Below the pieces are notes generated by a model. The model was given only the letters and a program-made list of their open reading frames with translations. It was not told the DNA's origin and made no database searches. From NCBI RefSeq assembly GCF_000971975.1, contig NZ_KQ040782.1, positions 1 to 64,000 on the forward strand: a DNA stretch of 64,000 nucleotides, written 5' to 3'. Below, in pieces: positions 8,827 to 17,650 of the stretch. Position numbers and translations under genes: made by a program. The stretch's first letter is position 1. Every line of letters starts with the position of its first letter. This DNA is from Paenibacillus algorifonticola. GTDB taxonomy: Bacteria > Bacillota > Bacilli > Paenibacillales > Paenibacillaceae.

Positions 8827-10146
8827 CTATTTCTTCCCCTTCGCACGTTTCCGCAGCTCTTGGTTTTGCCGGATTTTATCCTCCATGCCCTGCTCGGTTG
8901 CTTGGTAAAAGCTCATATCCCGCAGCTTGTCCGGCAAATATTGCTGCTGCACATAGTGCCCCGGATAATCATGCGGGTATTTGTAGCCTTCATGACCAAG
9001 CTGCGCCGAGCCTTTATAATGGGTATCGCGCAAATGCAGCGGCACTTCGGCTGCGCCAAGCCCCTCCATTATCGTCATCGCCTTGCCGATTGCCATCGCC
9101 GTCGCATTCGATTTCGGGCTTTCGACCGCGAACAATATCGCTTGCGACACATTGTATTTCGCCTCCGGCCAGCCGATTTTGTGGTAGGCGTCCATCGCCG
9201 TCACCGCCTGCACCATTGCTTGCGGATTCGCAAGTCCAATGTCCTCGCTGCAGGCGACAATCAGCCGGCGGATGAACGTCATCGGGTCCATGCCAAGCTT
9301 CTCCACCGCGTACAAAAACCAGAACAGCGCCGCGTCGCTGGAGCCGCGAACGCTTTTATGAAACGCAGACAGCACATCGTATTGCGTCGATTGATCCGCT
9401 TTGACCGAGCGGTTGCGTATCGATTCCTGCGCGACCTCCAGCGTAATATGTACCGAGCCGTCCGGCTCAGAAGGCGTCGTCACTGCGGCCAGCTCCAGCG
9501 CATTTAAAGCGCGGCGAATGTCGCCGCCTGCCATATTCGCGATATGCGCCAGCGCCTCCTCGTCGCAGTGCAGCTCCATAAAGCCCAGCCCGCGGCCTTT
9601 ATCCGCTAGCGCCCGCTTCATGGACTCCAGCGCATGCTGCGGACCGAGCGGCTCCAATTGAAACAGCGTCGAGCGTGACAGAAGCGCCCCATTTACATGG
9701 TGGAACGGATTTTCCGTCGTCGCGCCAATAAAAATAATGATGCCCTGCTCAACCGCTGGCAGCAGCGCATCTTGTCTTGCCGTGTTGAAGCGATGCACCT
9801 CGTCGAGAAACAAAATCGTTTTTTTGCCATACATCGTCTTGCTCAGACGCGCTTGCTCAATGACCTCACGCACATCCTTCACCGAAGCGTCAACGGCGTT
9901 CAGCTTAACGAACTCGCCCGCTGTCCGCTTGGAAATAATATTGGCAAGCGTCGTCTTGCCGCAGCCCGGTGGGCCGTACAGCAAAATGGACGACACTTGG
10001 TCGCCTTCAATCGCCCGGCGCAGCAGCTTGTCCTCTCCAACGATATGCTCTTGCCCGATATATTCATCCAACGTCTCCGGCCGCATCCGATCGGCAAGCA
10101 GCCTCGCCCGCGGTGTCTCCGCATCCTGATAAGAAAATAAATCCAT
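8827..10146 (-). CDS. rarA: Replication-associated recombination protein A (RarA/MgsA)
   Basis: AAA+ ATPase of the clamp-loader clade that acts at stalled replication forks. Visible features: Walker A GPPGCGKTT (residues 58-66), Walker B ILFLDE (111-116), sensor 1 region [12 protein letters not shown], the arginine-finger region [11 protein letters not shown], and the C-terminal RarA tetramerisation region ending in Lys-rich KRAKGKK. Length 439 fits the family. The start at 10146 (MDLFSYQDAE) is chosen over an ATG 36 bases earlier because AAGGT sits at a good distance. A near-identical copy of its last 974 bases lies at 5221-6194. Confidence 0.95.
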   Translation of the reverse strand: MDLFSYQDAETPRARLLADRMRPETLDEYIGQEHIVGEDKLLRRAIEGDQVSSILLYGPPGCGKTTLANIISKRTAGEFVKLNAVDASVKDVREVIEQARLSKTMYGKKTILFLDEVHRFNTARQDALLPAVEQGIIIFIGATTENPFHHVNGALLSRSTLFQLEPLGPQHALESMKRALADKGRGLGFMELHCDEEALAHIANMAGGDIRRALNALELAAVTTPSEPDGSVHITLEVAQESIRNRSVKADQSTQYDVLSAFHKSVRGSSDAALFWFLYAVEKLGMDPMTFIRRLIVACSEDIGLANPQAMVQAVTAMDAYHKIGWPEAKYNVSQAILFAVESPKSNATAMAIGKAMTIMEGLGAAEVPLHLRDTHYKGSAQLGHEGYKYPHDYPGHYVQQQYLPDKLRDMSFYQATEQGMEDKIRQNQELRKRAKGKK

Positions 10147-10296
10147 ATGCTCACAACCTTCTTCCCTATTCCTATCGATCATAGCATATTCGCTTTTTAC
10201 TGCGCCACTGGCTGGATCGCTGTGCAGCTAAGGAATGGGGTGAAAACCGCGCCAAGCAAATATGCAAAAAACGAAGCTGCCTTCTGAGCTTTTTAC

Positions 10297-10334
10297 AAAA
10301 AAAGACGCACAAAGCGGTTCATCGCTTGTACGTC
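10297..10334 (-). terminator. Terminator of the GH95 gene
   Basis: Arms at 10304-10316 and 10323-10334 pair apart from small bulges. On the minus strand the stem is followed by a run of seven T. It lies 68 bases past the GH95 stop. Confidence 0.7.
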
Positions 10335-10401
10335 ATTGCTATTCTTATATATGGATACTCCCATCAACTCCTTCAAATCTTCAAGCCGCTCATTCACCAG
10401 C

Positions 10402-12849
10402 TCATATCGGATGAATAACGTACGTTTTACCCTGCTCCGCCTGAAAATAATAATGCAGCGGCATATGCTCCTCTGCCTCCAGTGTGCCTTCTTCGCCCTG
10501 CATCTGGATTCGCAGCGCGGCCCCGGCATACAGCAAGCAGGGCCCGCTGCTGTGCGCGAGCAGCTCCGCCGCTTGCAGCCTGCCAGCATGCCAGGCGATG
10601 GCCACCTCAAAGCCATCGCGGGCGCGCAAGCCGCTGACGCTGCCCTCCGGCCAAGCATCTGGCAGCGCGGGAAGCAGATGCAGTCTGCCAGCATGCGATT
10701 GCACCAGCAGCTCAGCTATTCCGGCCGTTACGCCAAAGTTGCCATCAATCTGAAAGGGCGGATGCGCATCGAACAAATTAGCGTAAACGCCGCCCCGCTC
10801 AAAATCCATAACCCCGTCATCCGGAATGAGCGTGAGCATCCGCTTGATTAGCGCATAAGCACGATTGCCATCTCCGAACCTCGCCCATAGATTGACCTTC
10901 CAGCTGAGGCTCCAGCCTGTTCCTCCGTCACCGCGCCGATCCAAGGCGATGCGGGCTGCGTTGTACAGCTCCGGCGTGCTTTCCGCTGACCAGCCATCGC
11001 CCGGATAGACCGCGTATAGATGGGATACATGACGATGGAAACGATCCTCGTCTTCATAATCCTCCGACCATTCTTGCAACCCGCCATGCTGTCCAATGCT
11101 TGCCGGGAGCAGCTTAGGAAGAGCAGCTTCCAATTGCTGCAAAAACAACCTTTCCTCTTCCGATTCCCATTCCCATTCCGATTCCAAGCAGCTTTCCCCT
11201 TTGGCAGCTACATAAGCACAAATTTGCTCATATGCCGCCAAGCAATGCTCGAACAGCTCGCGAATGAGGCTCATATCCATCGTCGAAGCAACACTCAGCG
11301 CGGGCATTCGCCCGTCCTTCAGCTTGAAGCGGTGCTCCGGCGAGGTGGAGGGTGAGGTCACGAGCATGCCCAGCTCGTTTTCGACCAACCAATCCAAATA
11401 AAACAGCGCCGCGCCTTTCATAACCGGATAAGCCCGCTGCGCTAAATAGCCGATATTCCCGCCAAAGCGATAATGCTCCCATAAATGCTGGCAGAGCCAA
11501 GCGGCACTCATCGGCCAATTCGCCCATAGCGGATTGCCATGCCCGTAATCGCCTGGTGGCGCCGATTGCCGCCATATATCGGAATTATGGTGGGCGGTCC
11601 AGCCCCGGCAGCCATAATTAATCTCCGCGGTTGCCTGCCCCGTTACGGACAAATCGGCAATAAAATCAAGCAGCGGCTCATGGCATTCGGCCAAATGGCA
11701 GAGCTCCGCAGGCCAATAATTCATTTGCGTATTAATATTAAGCGTATAATTGCTGCTCCAGATCGGCCTCGCATCCTGATTCCATATGCCTTGCAAATTC
11801 GTCGGCTGCGTGCCTGACCTGGAGCTTGCGATCATTAAATAACGTCCGTAATGAAACAGCAGCTCCACGAGATGGGGATCAGTTGCGCCATATTCGGCGA
11901 TTCTTTGATCCGTCGGATAGCCTTCGGGCAAGCTGGAGCCTGCAAGCTGAAAAGCAACTCTGCCAAATAACGTACGATGATCGTCACCATGCGCACGAAG
12001 CAGCGCTTCGAATGGCTTCGCCGCGGCCGCTGTCAAATAGGCGCCCGCCGCCAGCACAGCATCTTTGCCATCTGTCCCTGGACAGCGGTCATAGCCATTA
12101 AAGCTGGTCGAGGCCGAGACATAAAGTGTCGCCGTAGTAGCCCCTTCCACATGAAGCCCATCTGCATCCGCCGACCACGAGCCCCCATTGATCCGGATGC
12201 CTAGGAGCGCCGCAAAACGCATAGCGGTCGTCGTATCTGCAAACCCGTACCTAATCGGCTCATCCGTCTCATAATAATTCGGATAAACCTGCTCCGGACA
12301 ATAGCCGGAAAGCAGCAAACCGTCACGTACAGGAGCGGTGCGGCTGCGCAGCGGGCTACTGAGACCTGCCTTGAAGCTCAGCTTCCCCGGCTCGCTTGCG
12401 GTCAGGTGGATGACGATCACCTGATCGGGATGCGAAGCAAACACTTCCCGTGTATAGACGACCTTCCCAATGCGATACACCGTTCTCGCGATGCCGTTTG
12501 CCATATCCAGCTCGCGCCTATATTCTTCCGTCAGCTGTCCATGATAAAAGCGGAGCTGAACATCGCCAAGCGGCATATAGCTTTGCGTATAAGGCCCCAT
12601 TGTCGAAGCTTTGCTTATTCGCTCGGCCTCTTCGTAATCGCCTTCTTTAATACAGCGACGTATGTCTGCCCAAGCCGCCAACGCTTGCGGATTATTCCAA
12701 TCCTGCGGACTTCCCGACCAAAGCGTATCCTCATTAAGCTGAATACGCTCCAAATCAACGCCGCCAAAAACCATGCCGCCAAGCCGACCATTGCCAATAG
12801 GAAGCGCTTCCGTCCATTTACAGGCCGGCTTGTCATATGTTAGCTTCAT
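10402..12849 (-). CDS. Glycoside hydrolase family 95 (alpha-L-fucosidase-like)
   Basis: GH95 enzymes are inverting glycosidases, mostly 1,2-alpha-L-fucosidases, with some alpha-L-galactosidases. The family signature opens the protein ([28 protein letters not shown]), the (alpha/alpha)6 core carries [16 protein letters not shown] with the asparagines that support catalysis, [11 protein letters not shown] with the general-acid glutamate, [17 protein letters not shown], and [12 protein letters not shown]. There is no signal peptide, so it acts in the cytoplasm on imported oligosaccharides. The start at 12849 follows GGAGGGGG by four bases; upstream in-frame sequence is spurious. It lies 79 bases downstream of the Gfo/Idh/MocA gene in one operon, with a terminator behind it. 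Length is 815 residues. Confidence 0.9.
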   Translation of the reverse strand: MKLTYDKPACKWTEALPIGNGRLGGMVFGGVDLERIQLNEDTLWSGSPQDWNNPQALAAWADIRRCIKEGDYEEAERISKASTMGPYTQSYMPLGDVQLRFYHGQLTEEYRRELDMANGIARTVYRIGKVVYTREVFASHPDQVIVIHLTASEPGKLSFKAGLSSPLRSRTAPVRDGLLLSGYCPEQVYPNYYETDEPIRYGFADTTTAMRFAALLGIRINGGSWSADADGLHVEGATTATLYVSASTSFNGYDRCPGTDGKDAVLAAGAYLTAAAAKPFEALLRAHGDDHRTLFGRVAFQLAGSSLPEGYPTDQRIAEYGATDPHLVELLFHYGRYLMIASSRSGTQPTNLQGIWNQDARPIWSSNYTLNINTQMNYWPAELCHLAECHEPLLDFIADLSVTGQATAEINYGCRGWTAHHNSDIWRQSAPPGDYGHGNPLWANWPMSAAWLCQHLWEHYRFGGNIGYLAQRAYPVMKGAALFYLDWLVENELGMLVTSPSTSPEHRFKLKDGRMPALSVASTMDMSLIRELFEHCLAAYEQICAYVAAKGESCLESEWEWESEEERLFLQQLEAALPKLLPASIGQHGGLQEWSEDYEDEDRFHRHVSHLYAVYPGDGWSAESTPELYNAARIALDRRGDGGTGWSLSWKVNLWARFGDGNRAYALIKRMLTLIPDDGVMDFERGGVYANLFDAHPPFQIDGNFGVTAGIAELLVQSHAGRLHLLPALPDAWPEGSVSGLRARDGFEVAIAWHAGRLQAAELLAHSSGPCLLYAGAALRIQMQGEEGTLEAEEHMPLHYYFQAEQGKTYVIHPI

Positions 12850-12928
12850 GCTTCCCCCTCCATGTGTCATGCTGTATCGCCCACCCACACTTCTTTCAGT
12901 CTCCTTACTTCCTTCCATCTTCGGATTG

Positions 12929-14014
12929 CTACGCAAGGCCGAATTCGTCTTTGATGTCCTGAATGCGCACAAGCTTGCCTCCGCCGCTTGCACTGCGCTC
13001 CATTGCAGCCATCAGTGCAAGTGTGTGTATAGCCTCTGAAGAATCAGGAAGCGGAAGCTCGCCGCTATCTAAGCAATCAGCGAAATATTCAATGTAGTTC
13101 TGATATTCGCCTGCATGGTGGCTCTTGCCTTCAAAGCGGAAATAGTAATCATGCCTGTCGTCATAGGAATAAGAAGCCTTCCCTTGCTCGGCAAAATGCG
13201 TATGGTAGCTCAAATTCGGATATTCCGCACGCGAGATGCCTTTCGTGCCACGCAGCACGCAGCTAATGGATGGCTCGATCTCCTGCCCTAATGTAGGCAT
13301 CGTATAATTGCCGGAAATTTGCGCTATTCGCCCCTGTTCATCGCGCAGCAGAAAACGCAGCGAATCCCAAGCGTCTACTGTGCCATTGCCAGTGGCATTC
13401 TCATCTATGCTGCGGCCGAAGCCCACAACCTCCGTAACGCCGGGCAAATACCAGCGAACGAGATCAACAGCGTGGATCATGAAGCCGTACATCCAGCTAA
13501 AGCCTTTTTGGCGGCTCCAATCTTTTTCAAGAAACCAGCGTCCATCGGTTATATATTGCGCCTCCACCATTTGGAGAGCACCATGCCGCTCCTGATCGTA
13601 ATCGCTGCGCTGATGGAGCATCGGCTCGAAAAACCGCGAGCTTTGCCCCACAAATAAACGTTTGTCTGTCCCTTTCATGATGTCCAGCAGCTCCTGAGCG
13701 CCCTCCAAGGAAGGCAGCAGCGGCTTCGTGCAAATGACATGCTTGCCTGCCTCCAGTGCCTGGCGGATATGAGTCAAATGCAGCTGGTCCGGCGTATATA
13801 TCGCAATCACATCAATATGTGGATTTTCCAATAAGTCGCTATATTTCGTTGTCCAGCCATAAAAGCCGAATTCCTCCGCCCGCTGCTGGCAAAGCTCCAC
13901 ATTTAGATCGCAAACCGCTGTCAGCTCATACCGCTCGCTCGCCAATGCCGCCGACATAATGCTGCGCCCTTCCCCAAGCCCAATTACGCCCAACCGATAC
14001 CGCTGTTTTGTCAT
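12929..14014 (-). CDS. Gfo/Idh/MocA family oxidoreductase
   Basis: NAD(P)-dependent oxidoreductase acting on sugars, sugar acids or glycosides. The Rossmann start [11 protein letters not shown] (about residues 7-17), the cofactor-site CTKPLLPS in place of the usual EKP motif, and the C-terminal alpha/beta domain with [18 protein letters not shown] (the His/Asp of substrate binding) are visible. The ATG at 14014 has AAAGGA 11 bases upstream; an ATG 24 bases earlier has no ribosome binding site. It is the first gene of an operon with the GH95 gene, so it may act on a released sugar or an oxidised glycoside. The substrate is inferred from context only. Confidence 0.85.
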   Translation of the reverse strand: MTKQRYRLGVIGLGEGRSIMSAALASERYELTAVCDLNVELCQQRAEEFGFYGWTTKYSDLLENPHIDVIAIYTPDQLHLTHIRQALEAGKHVICTKPLLPSLEGAQELLDIMKGTDKRLFVGQSSRFFEPMLHQRSDYDQERHGALQMVEAQYITDGRWFLEKDWSRQKGFSWMYGFMIHAVDLVRWYLPGVTEVVGFGRSIDENATGNGTVDAWDSLRFLLRDEQGRIAQISGNYTMPTLGQEIEPSISCVLRGTKGISRAEYPNLSYHTHFAEQGKASYSYDDRHDYYFRFEGKSHHAGEYQNYIEYFADCLDSGELPLPDSSEAIHTLALMAAMERSASGGGKLVRIQDIKDEFGLA

Positions 14015-14226
14015 CTGAATCACGCATCCTTTGCTCATTGTCGAATTGTAAAAGGCTGCTGATTGCGTGCACGCTGCAGCTCCCGCTTCTCTTCAAGTAT
14101 AGCGAAGCGCCTCGCGCCCCGCTTGTCTGGACAAGGGCGTTTATTTGCGATTTTGTTCAAAAAGCCAGCGCTCCTGCTCACCAATCGAAATGAACAAGAT
14201 TGCAAACCAGCCCGCCTATTTAGAAA

Positions 14227-14240
14227 AGAAAGCGTTTACT
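14227..14240 (+). promoter_or_regulatory. Candidate cre / LacI-type operator in a divergent promoter region
   Basis: AGAAAGCGTTTACT has the CG centre and flanks of a catabolite-responsive element (consensus TGWNANCGNTNWCA) with mismatches at the ends. It lies between the divergent Gfo/Idh/MocA gene and the 562-residue protein gene. It fits carbon catabolite control of a sugar-use locus; the call rests on pattern only. Confidence 0.4.
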
Positions 14241-14300
14241 CCATCATGTTAAAATAGAGCCAGCTAAAAATTGGATGACAGATAAAGGAGAATGCGGCTT

Positions 14301-15989
14301 ATGAAATTCGGCATACAAGGAACGGTCATCGGCTGGCAGGACCCTTGGGCGCAGACGGCTTCAGAGCATTATATGCGCACGGGGACAGGACAAATCTATC
14401 CTTCACAGGATCCGGCACCCGGAAGGAAAGCTTTTATGGAACAGCTCAAGCAGCTGCAGGCCGATTTTTATGTGCATCATGTGTTCCCCGGCCTAGAGGG
14501 CCATGAGGAGCTGCTGGCGGATATGCTGGCCTATGGAATGGAGCTTTGCCTCGGCAATGAGTATGGCAACATTAATGGCCCTTGGGTGGAGGGCACGAAT
14601 CGCTACGATGTGCCAGACGAGCAAATCCGGCTCGCAGCACAAACAGGGCTGCTCATTGGGCTTCTTTATGATGAGCCTGAGCATTTGCAAATCAACGCAG
14701 GGCAGTATCGCAAGGATGGCTGGTTCCCGCATTGGGGAAGCTCCGAAACAGCCCAGGTGCGGCCAAGCTCTCTCGTCGCTTTGCGCGAGGGCTTGACTGC
14801 CGCGGTAGCGAAGCGCGAAGCCCATGTCCGCTCGCTCCTAAGCGAGCAGACGCTTCACCTGCCGCCGCTGCCGCAAAGCCATCAGCCAGCCCCCACTCCA
14901 CACATTCCGCTCATTTCCGAGCAGGTATTTCCCGTCTTGTTCCACGCCCAGGCGCGGGGAGGAATGGCGCTTTGTCCAAAAATAATGAAGGAGTCGTTTC
15001 AGTCGCTCCAGCTCGCCACTGCGCTCGGCGCAGCCAAGCAATATCATCGCCCGTTATGGCTGTGCGCCGATTTATGGGGACCGGATGCCGGCGAATGGCC
15101 GATTCGTACGCCAGGATTTCCCGGCCATTCGCCGGAGGAGTTCGCATCCGCTCTCCAAATGGGCTATTTCATGAGTCCTACGCATTTATTTGTTGAAAAT
15201 GTTGATGCGCTGCTGCGCTTCGACGGCCGCCGCTTTCATCAAACCGCGTTTGGAGAAGTATGGCAGCAGTTCAGGCAGGAATTTGTTCCTGCGCATCCGC
15301 TTTCCTACAGCCACATGGATGCCACTGCCGACATTGCCTTCATCCACTCGGACGACAGCAACTATGGTCAAAATGAGCGTCCCTTCGGCAGCTTGACGGC
15401 TGCGATGCCGCAGGAGAGCCAGAGCATCTTTCACGTTTGGTATTTGCTCAGCCATGGCAGCATTCCAGCGCATGGCAGCTGCATGCACATTCCCGGCTAT
15501 TCCTTCCCACGCCATCGCTTGAAAGCCAGCATCGCCGCCGAGCGTTTTCCGCTATGGGATGGAGCGCAGCTGCCGCCGGCAGATGCTGCTGCCGCGGTTC
15601 ACCCGTTATTTTTCCCGCTGCACCATGTACTCGTTTACGATGAGTTTGTGACCGAGCCGCATCTTGCTGGGGCCAAGCTGATTATCGCGGCAGGCACCTC
15701 GCTGTCCTCCGGTACGCTCCGAGCCATTCGGCGGCGCGCCGAGGTTGCCGGCGCGGTCGTTCTCATTGCGCAGTGGCTGCTTCCGGAAGCATGGAAGCAG
15801 CGCTGCACCTTTGATGGCGGCGGTGTTTGGCAGCCAACCTGCGACTTTCTCAGCGAAGAAACAGCGGAGCTTGCCCGCCCGTTTCTCGGTCAGCCCGATT
15901 GCTGGGCCCAGCGCTTCGGGGATAAGGAGGTTCATTTTCACAAAGGGGATCAGGGCGGGTTTACACTAAATATAGAGCTTTATGGCTAG
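14301..15989 (+). CDS. Uncharacterised glycosidase-like protein of the fucose island
   Basis: A 562-residue cytoplasmic protein (no signal peptide) that I cannot place in a named family. Segments such as DFYVHHVFPGLEGHEELL, GLLIGLLYDEPEHLQI, PLWLCADLWGPDAGEWP and MSPTHLFVENVDALLRF are spaced like strand ends of a TIM barrel, and the later half (VLVYDEFVTEPHLAGAKLIIAAG) resembles the Rossmann-like trimerisation domain that follows the barrel in some beta-galactosidase-like enzymes. Candidate acids include the E and D of YDEPEH. The start at 14301 is favoured over an ATG nine bases earlier because GGAG is ten bases upstream. It diverges from the GH95 operon, so a role on the same glycan is likely. 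The fold is inference. Confidence 0.65.
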   Translation: MKFGIQGTVIGWQDPWAQTASEHYMRTGTGQIYPSQDPAPGRKAFMEQLKQLQADFYVHHVFPGLEGHEELLADMLAYGMELCLGNEYGNINGPWVEGTNRYDVPDEQIRLAAQTGLLIGLLYDEPEHLQINAGQYRKDGWFPHWGSSETAQVRPSSLVALREGLTAAVAKREAHVRSLLSEQTLHLPPLPQSHQPAPTPHIPLISEQVFPVLFHAQARGGMALCPKIMKESFQSLQLATALGAAKQYHRPLWLCADLWGPDAGEWPIRTPGFPGHSPEEFASALQMGYFMSPTHLFVENVDALLRFDGRRFHQTAFGEVWQQFRQEFVPAHPLSYSHMDATADIAFIHSDDSNYGQNERPFGSLTAAMPQESQSIFHVWYLLSHGSIPAHGSCMHIPGYSFPRHRLKASIAAERFPLWDGAQLPPADAAAAVHPLFFPLHHVLVYDEFVTEPHLAGAKLIIAAGTSLSSGTLRAIRRRAEVAGAVVLIAQWLLPEAWKQRCTFDGGGVWQPTCDFLSEETAELARPFLGQPDCWAQRFGDKEVHFHKGDQGGFTLNIELYG

Positions 15990-16088
15990 CAGTGCCTGTT
16001 TTAGCTGAAGCTGCGCGTGGGATTTGCTGTTGAGAAAGGAGATTTTTTTGATTATAATAAACGGTAATTCAATGAAAAGGGGGTCGGT

Positions 16089-16145
16089 ATGGATGGCAAT
16101 ACGAGATTGCCGGATTGGCACAGCCCACTGCAGAGCTTGTTTTAG
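16089..16145 (+). CDS. Putative 18-codon leader peptide upstream of the EF-G-binding protein gene
   Basis: MDGNTRLPDWHSPLQSLF, preceded by AAAAGGGGG at a usable distance. The TAG stop (16143-16145) lies inside the first arm of the hairpin at 16142-16215. Short leader ORFs of this kind occur before inducible ribosome-protection genes. No direct evidence shows that it is translated. Confidence 0.5.
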   Translation: MDGNTRLPDWHSPLQSLF

Positions 16146-16215
16146 AAGCGATACTTTGCATGGGCGTACTCATAGCTGATACGTCATCGCCCAGCCACGC
16201 TTATGTCGTTTCTAA
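16142..16215 (+). promoter_or_regulatory. Leader hairpin 1 (contains the leader stop codon)
   Basis: TTAGAAGCGA (16142-16151) pairs with TCGTTTCTAA (16206-16215) with one G-U pair, and TGGGCG (16161-16166) pairs with CGCCCA (16188-16193) inside it. A ribosome at the end of the leader ORF would open the outer arm. Confidence 0.5.
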
Positions 16216-16229
16216 TACTTGGCTTTGCA

Positions 16230-16261
16230 CCTTATTTTTTGCATGATCTAAACAAATAAGG
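16230..16261 (+). promoter_or_regulatory. Leader hairpin 2 hiding the ribosome binding site of the EF-G-binding protein gene
   Basis: CCTTATTT (16230-16237) pairs perfectly with AAATAAGG (16254-16261). The second arm contains the AAGGGG ribosome binding site of the gene starting at 16274, so the folded leader should lower its translation. Confidence 0.55.
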
Positions 16262-16273
16262 GGCTGAACCTAA

Positions 16274-16927
16274 ATGCGTGAACCATTTATTAGAAACCAT
16301 CAATATAATGTGATAAAAAAACAAGCCGGCATTTTGCAGCATGCGCTTGGCACGGTTGCCGATCTGAAAATTTTGGAGTCCGTTAAATATACGACAGAAT
16401 CCAAAATTATGGAGATGTTCCCAGGCGCAACCGCTGAGCAGAAGCAAATGCTTGAGACCGTTTCGACACTGCGGACGAAAGAGGATTTTGCCAAGTATTT
16501 GCGTGATCTGGAGGCCTATTTGACGGAGTTTCCAGCCATTACAGCCAAGCAAATCCAGAAGCTTTTTCCCAAAAATAAGAAGCTTAAGCTGCCCGATCTA
16601 GCCGCTATCGACTATCGCTATGTCACTTATTTAAGCTGGATCGATATCGCGAGCAACAAGCTGTTTATCGTTTATCCGGTAAACGGGCAGTTTGTTGGCG
16701 TCGAAGGCCGCTACAACCCGACGAACAAGAAAAACTATTGCTTTGTGTGCAATCGGTTCGAGGAGCTTGCTTTATTTTCCGCCATAACGAAAAAAAGGCC
16801 AGCGGGCACATCCCCCGACTACTACAAAGCCGTCGGAAATTACATGTGCGCCAAAAGCCATGATTGCAATAAAAATATTACGGATACGACCGCACTGGAA
16901 AAATTCATCGATGCGGTAATGGGATAA
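16274..16927 (+). CDS. FusB/FusC-family elongation factor G-binding protein
   Basis: Cytoplasmic protein that binds EF-G and, in the staphylococcal FusB/FusC members, frees it from ribosomes locked by fusidic acid. The N-terminal part is a helical bundle (residues about 1-105); the C-terminal domain carries the zinc site with Cys156 and Cys159 (YCFVC) and Cys192, His196, Cys198 (MCAKSHDC). Length (217) matches the family. AAGGGG lies ten bases before the ATG but is paired in a hairpin, and an 18-codon ORF lies upstream. A terminator follows at 17001. It sits in the fucose island without obvious functional link. Chromosomal members in Gram-positive bacteria may have a general role in ribosome rescue; whether this one gives fusidic acid resistance is not known. 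Confidence 0.88.
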   Translation: MREPFIRNHQYNVIKKQAGILQHALGTVADLKILESVKYTTESKIMEMFPGATAEQKQMLETVSTLRTKEDFAKYLRDLEAYLTEFPAITAKQIQKLFPKNKKLKLPDLAAIDYRYVTYLSWIDIASNKLFIVYPVNGQFVGVEGRYNPTNKKNYCFVCNRFEELALFSAITKKRPAGTSPDYYKAVGNYMCAKSHDCNKNITDTTALEKFIDAVMG

Positions 16928-17000
16928 GTAGGCGTAGTTGTGCTGCGTTATTTGAACCGAACATTATAGGAGCGTTATCCGGCTATATAAAAGGTTTCGA

Positions 17001-17035
17001 AGCGCGTGCCGATACTCAATCGGTACGCGCTTTTT
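17001..17035 (+). terminator. Terminator of the EF-G-binding protein gene
   Basis: AGCGCGTGCCGAT pairs with ATCGGTACGCGCT around a five-base loop, with one mismatch, followed by five T. Confidence 0.85.
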
Positions 17036-17120
17036 CAATTGGTCGGTGGTCGGTTGGAGCTTGATGACCTGCACTACTATAAGCTGGGCTGTTCGAATGT
17101 CATTTGAAACGCGCCTGCAT

Positions 17121-17146
17121 ATTATTGTTTCATTGGAAACAATAAT
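17121..17146 (+). promoter_or_regulatory. Palindromic operator-like site upstream of ridA
   Basis: ATTATTGTTTC (17121-17131) and GAAACAATAAT (17136-17146) form perfect 11-base inverted arms with a four-base spacer, 34 bases before the ridA start. The spacing resembles a dimeric repressor site; no regulator gene for it is evident here. Confidence 0.5.
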
Positions 17147-17179
17147 CCAAAGGAACGATCATTCAAAGGAGTGAAACAA

Positions 17180-17587
17180 ATGCACCTGCACAAGCTTAAC
17201 CCGGAAACACTGACAAGCACGTTCAGCAATTTAATCGCCCAGGTCGTCGTCGCTTCGCCCTCCAAACTCGGATTTATATCCGGTCAGGTCGCCGTCGACA
17301 GCGATGGGAATCTAGTTTGACAAGGAGACCTGGGCTTGCAAGCCGTTCAGGTATTCAAAAATATCAAGCTCGCCATGGTAGCGGCAGGAGCAGGGCCGGA
17401 GCATATGGTGCAAATGAAAATACATGTCGTCAATCATCGCCCCGAGCTGATTGAAGACGTGTTCAAGGCGGGTGCCTTGGTGTTCGGTCCAGAATGGCCT
17501 ATCACGGCCAGCACTTATCTGGGCGTCCAATCACTTGGCTTGCCAGAATGGCTAATTGAAGTGGATGCTATTGTCGCATTGCCTTAA
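17180..17587 (+). pseudogene. ridA: RidA-family deaminase gene with in-frame TGA
   Basis: RidA proteins hydrolyse reactive enamines/imines. The reading frame opens with a good ribosome binding site (AAAGGAG) and runs MHLHKLNPETL to GQVAVDSDGNLV, meets TGA at 17318-17320 (codon 47), then continues with intact family sequence (QGDLGLQAVQVFKNIK, GPEHMVQMKIHVVN, EWLIEVDAIVALP) to TAA at 17587. Most relatives have a glycine (often K or Q-G-D-L follows it) at the stop position, so a single G-to-T change of GGA would explain it. AAGGAG follows the stop directly with a TTG nearby, so a C-terminal fragment might be restarted, but it would lack the first strands of the fold. Confidence 0.8.
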
Positions 17588-17650
17588 CTCTACTCCCTAT
17601 CCATTAGTGCTTTGACAACGACAACGGGCTCATTGCGAAGCCCGCCGGGA

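Noticed and set aside
17318..17320. UGA in ridA read as selenocysteine
   Set aside because: The family has glycine here, not cysteine, and no selenocysteine insertion structure was seen after the codon.
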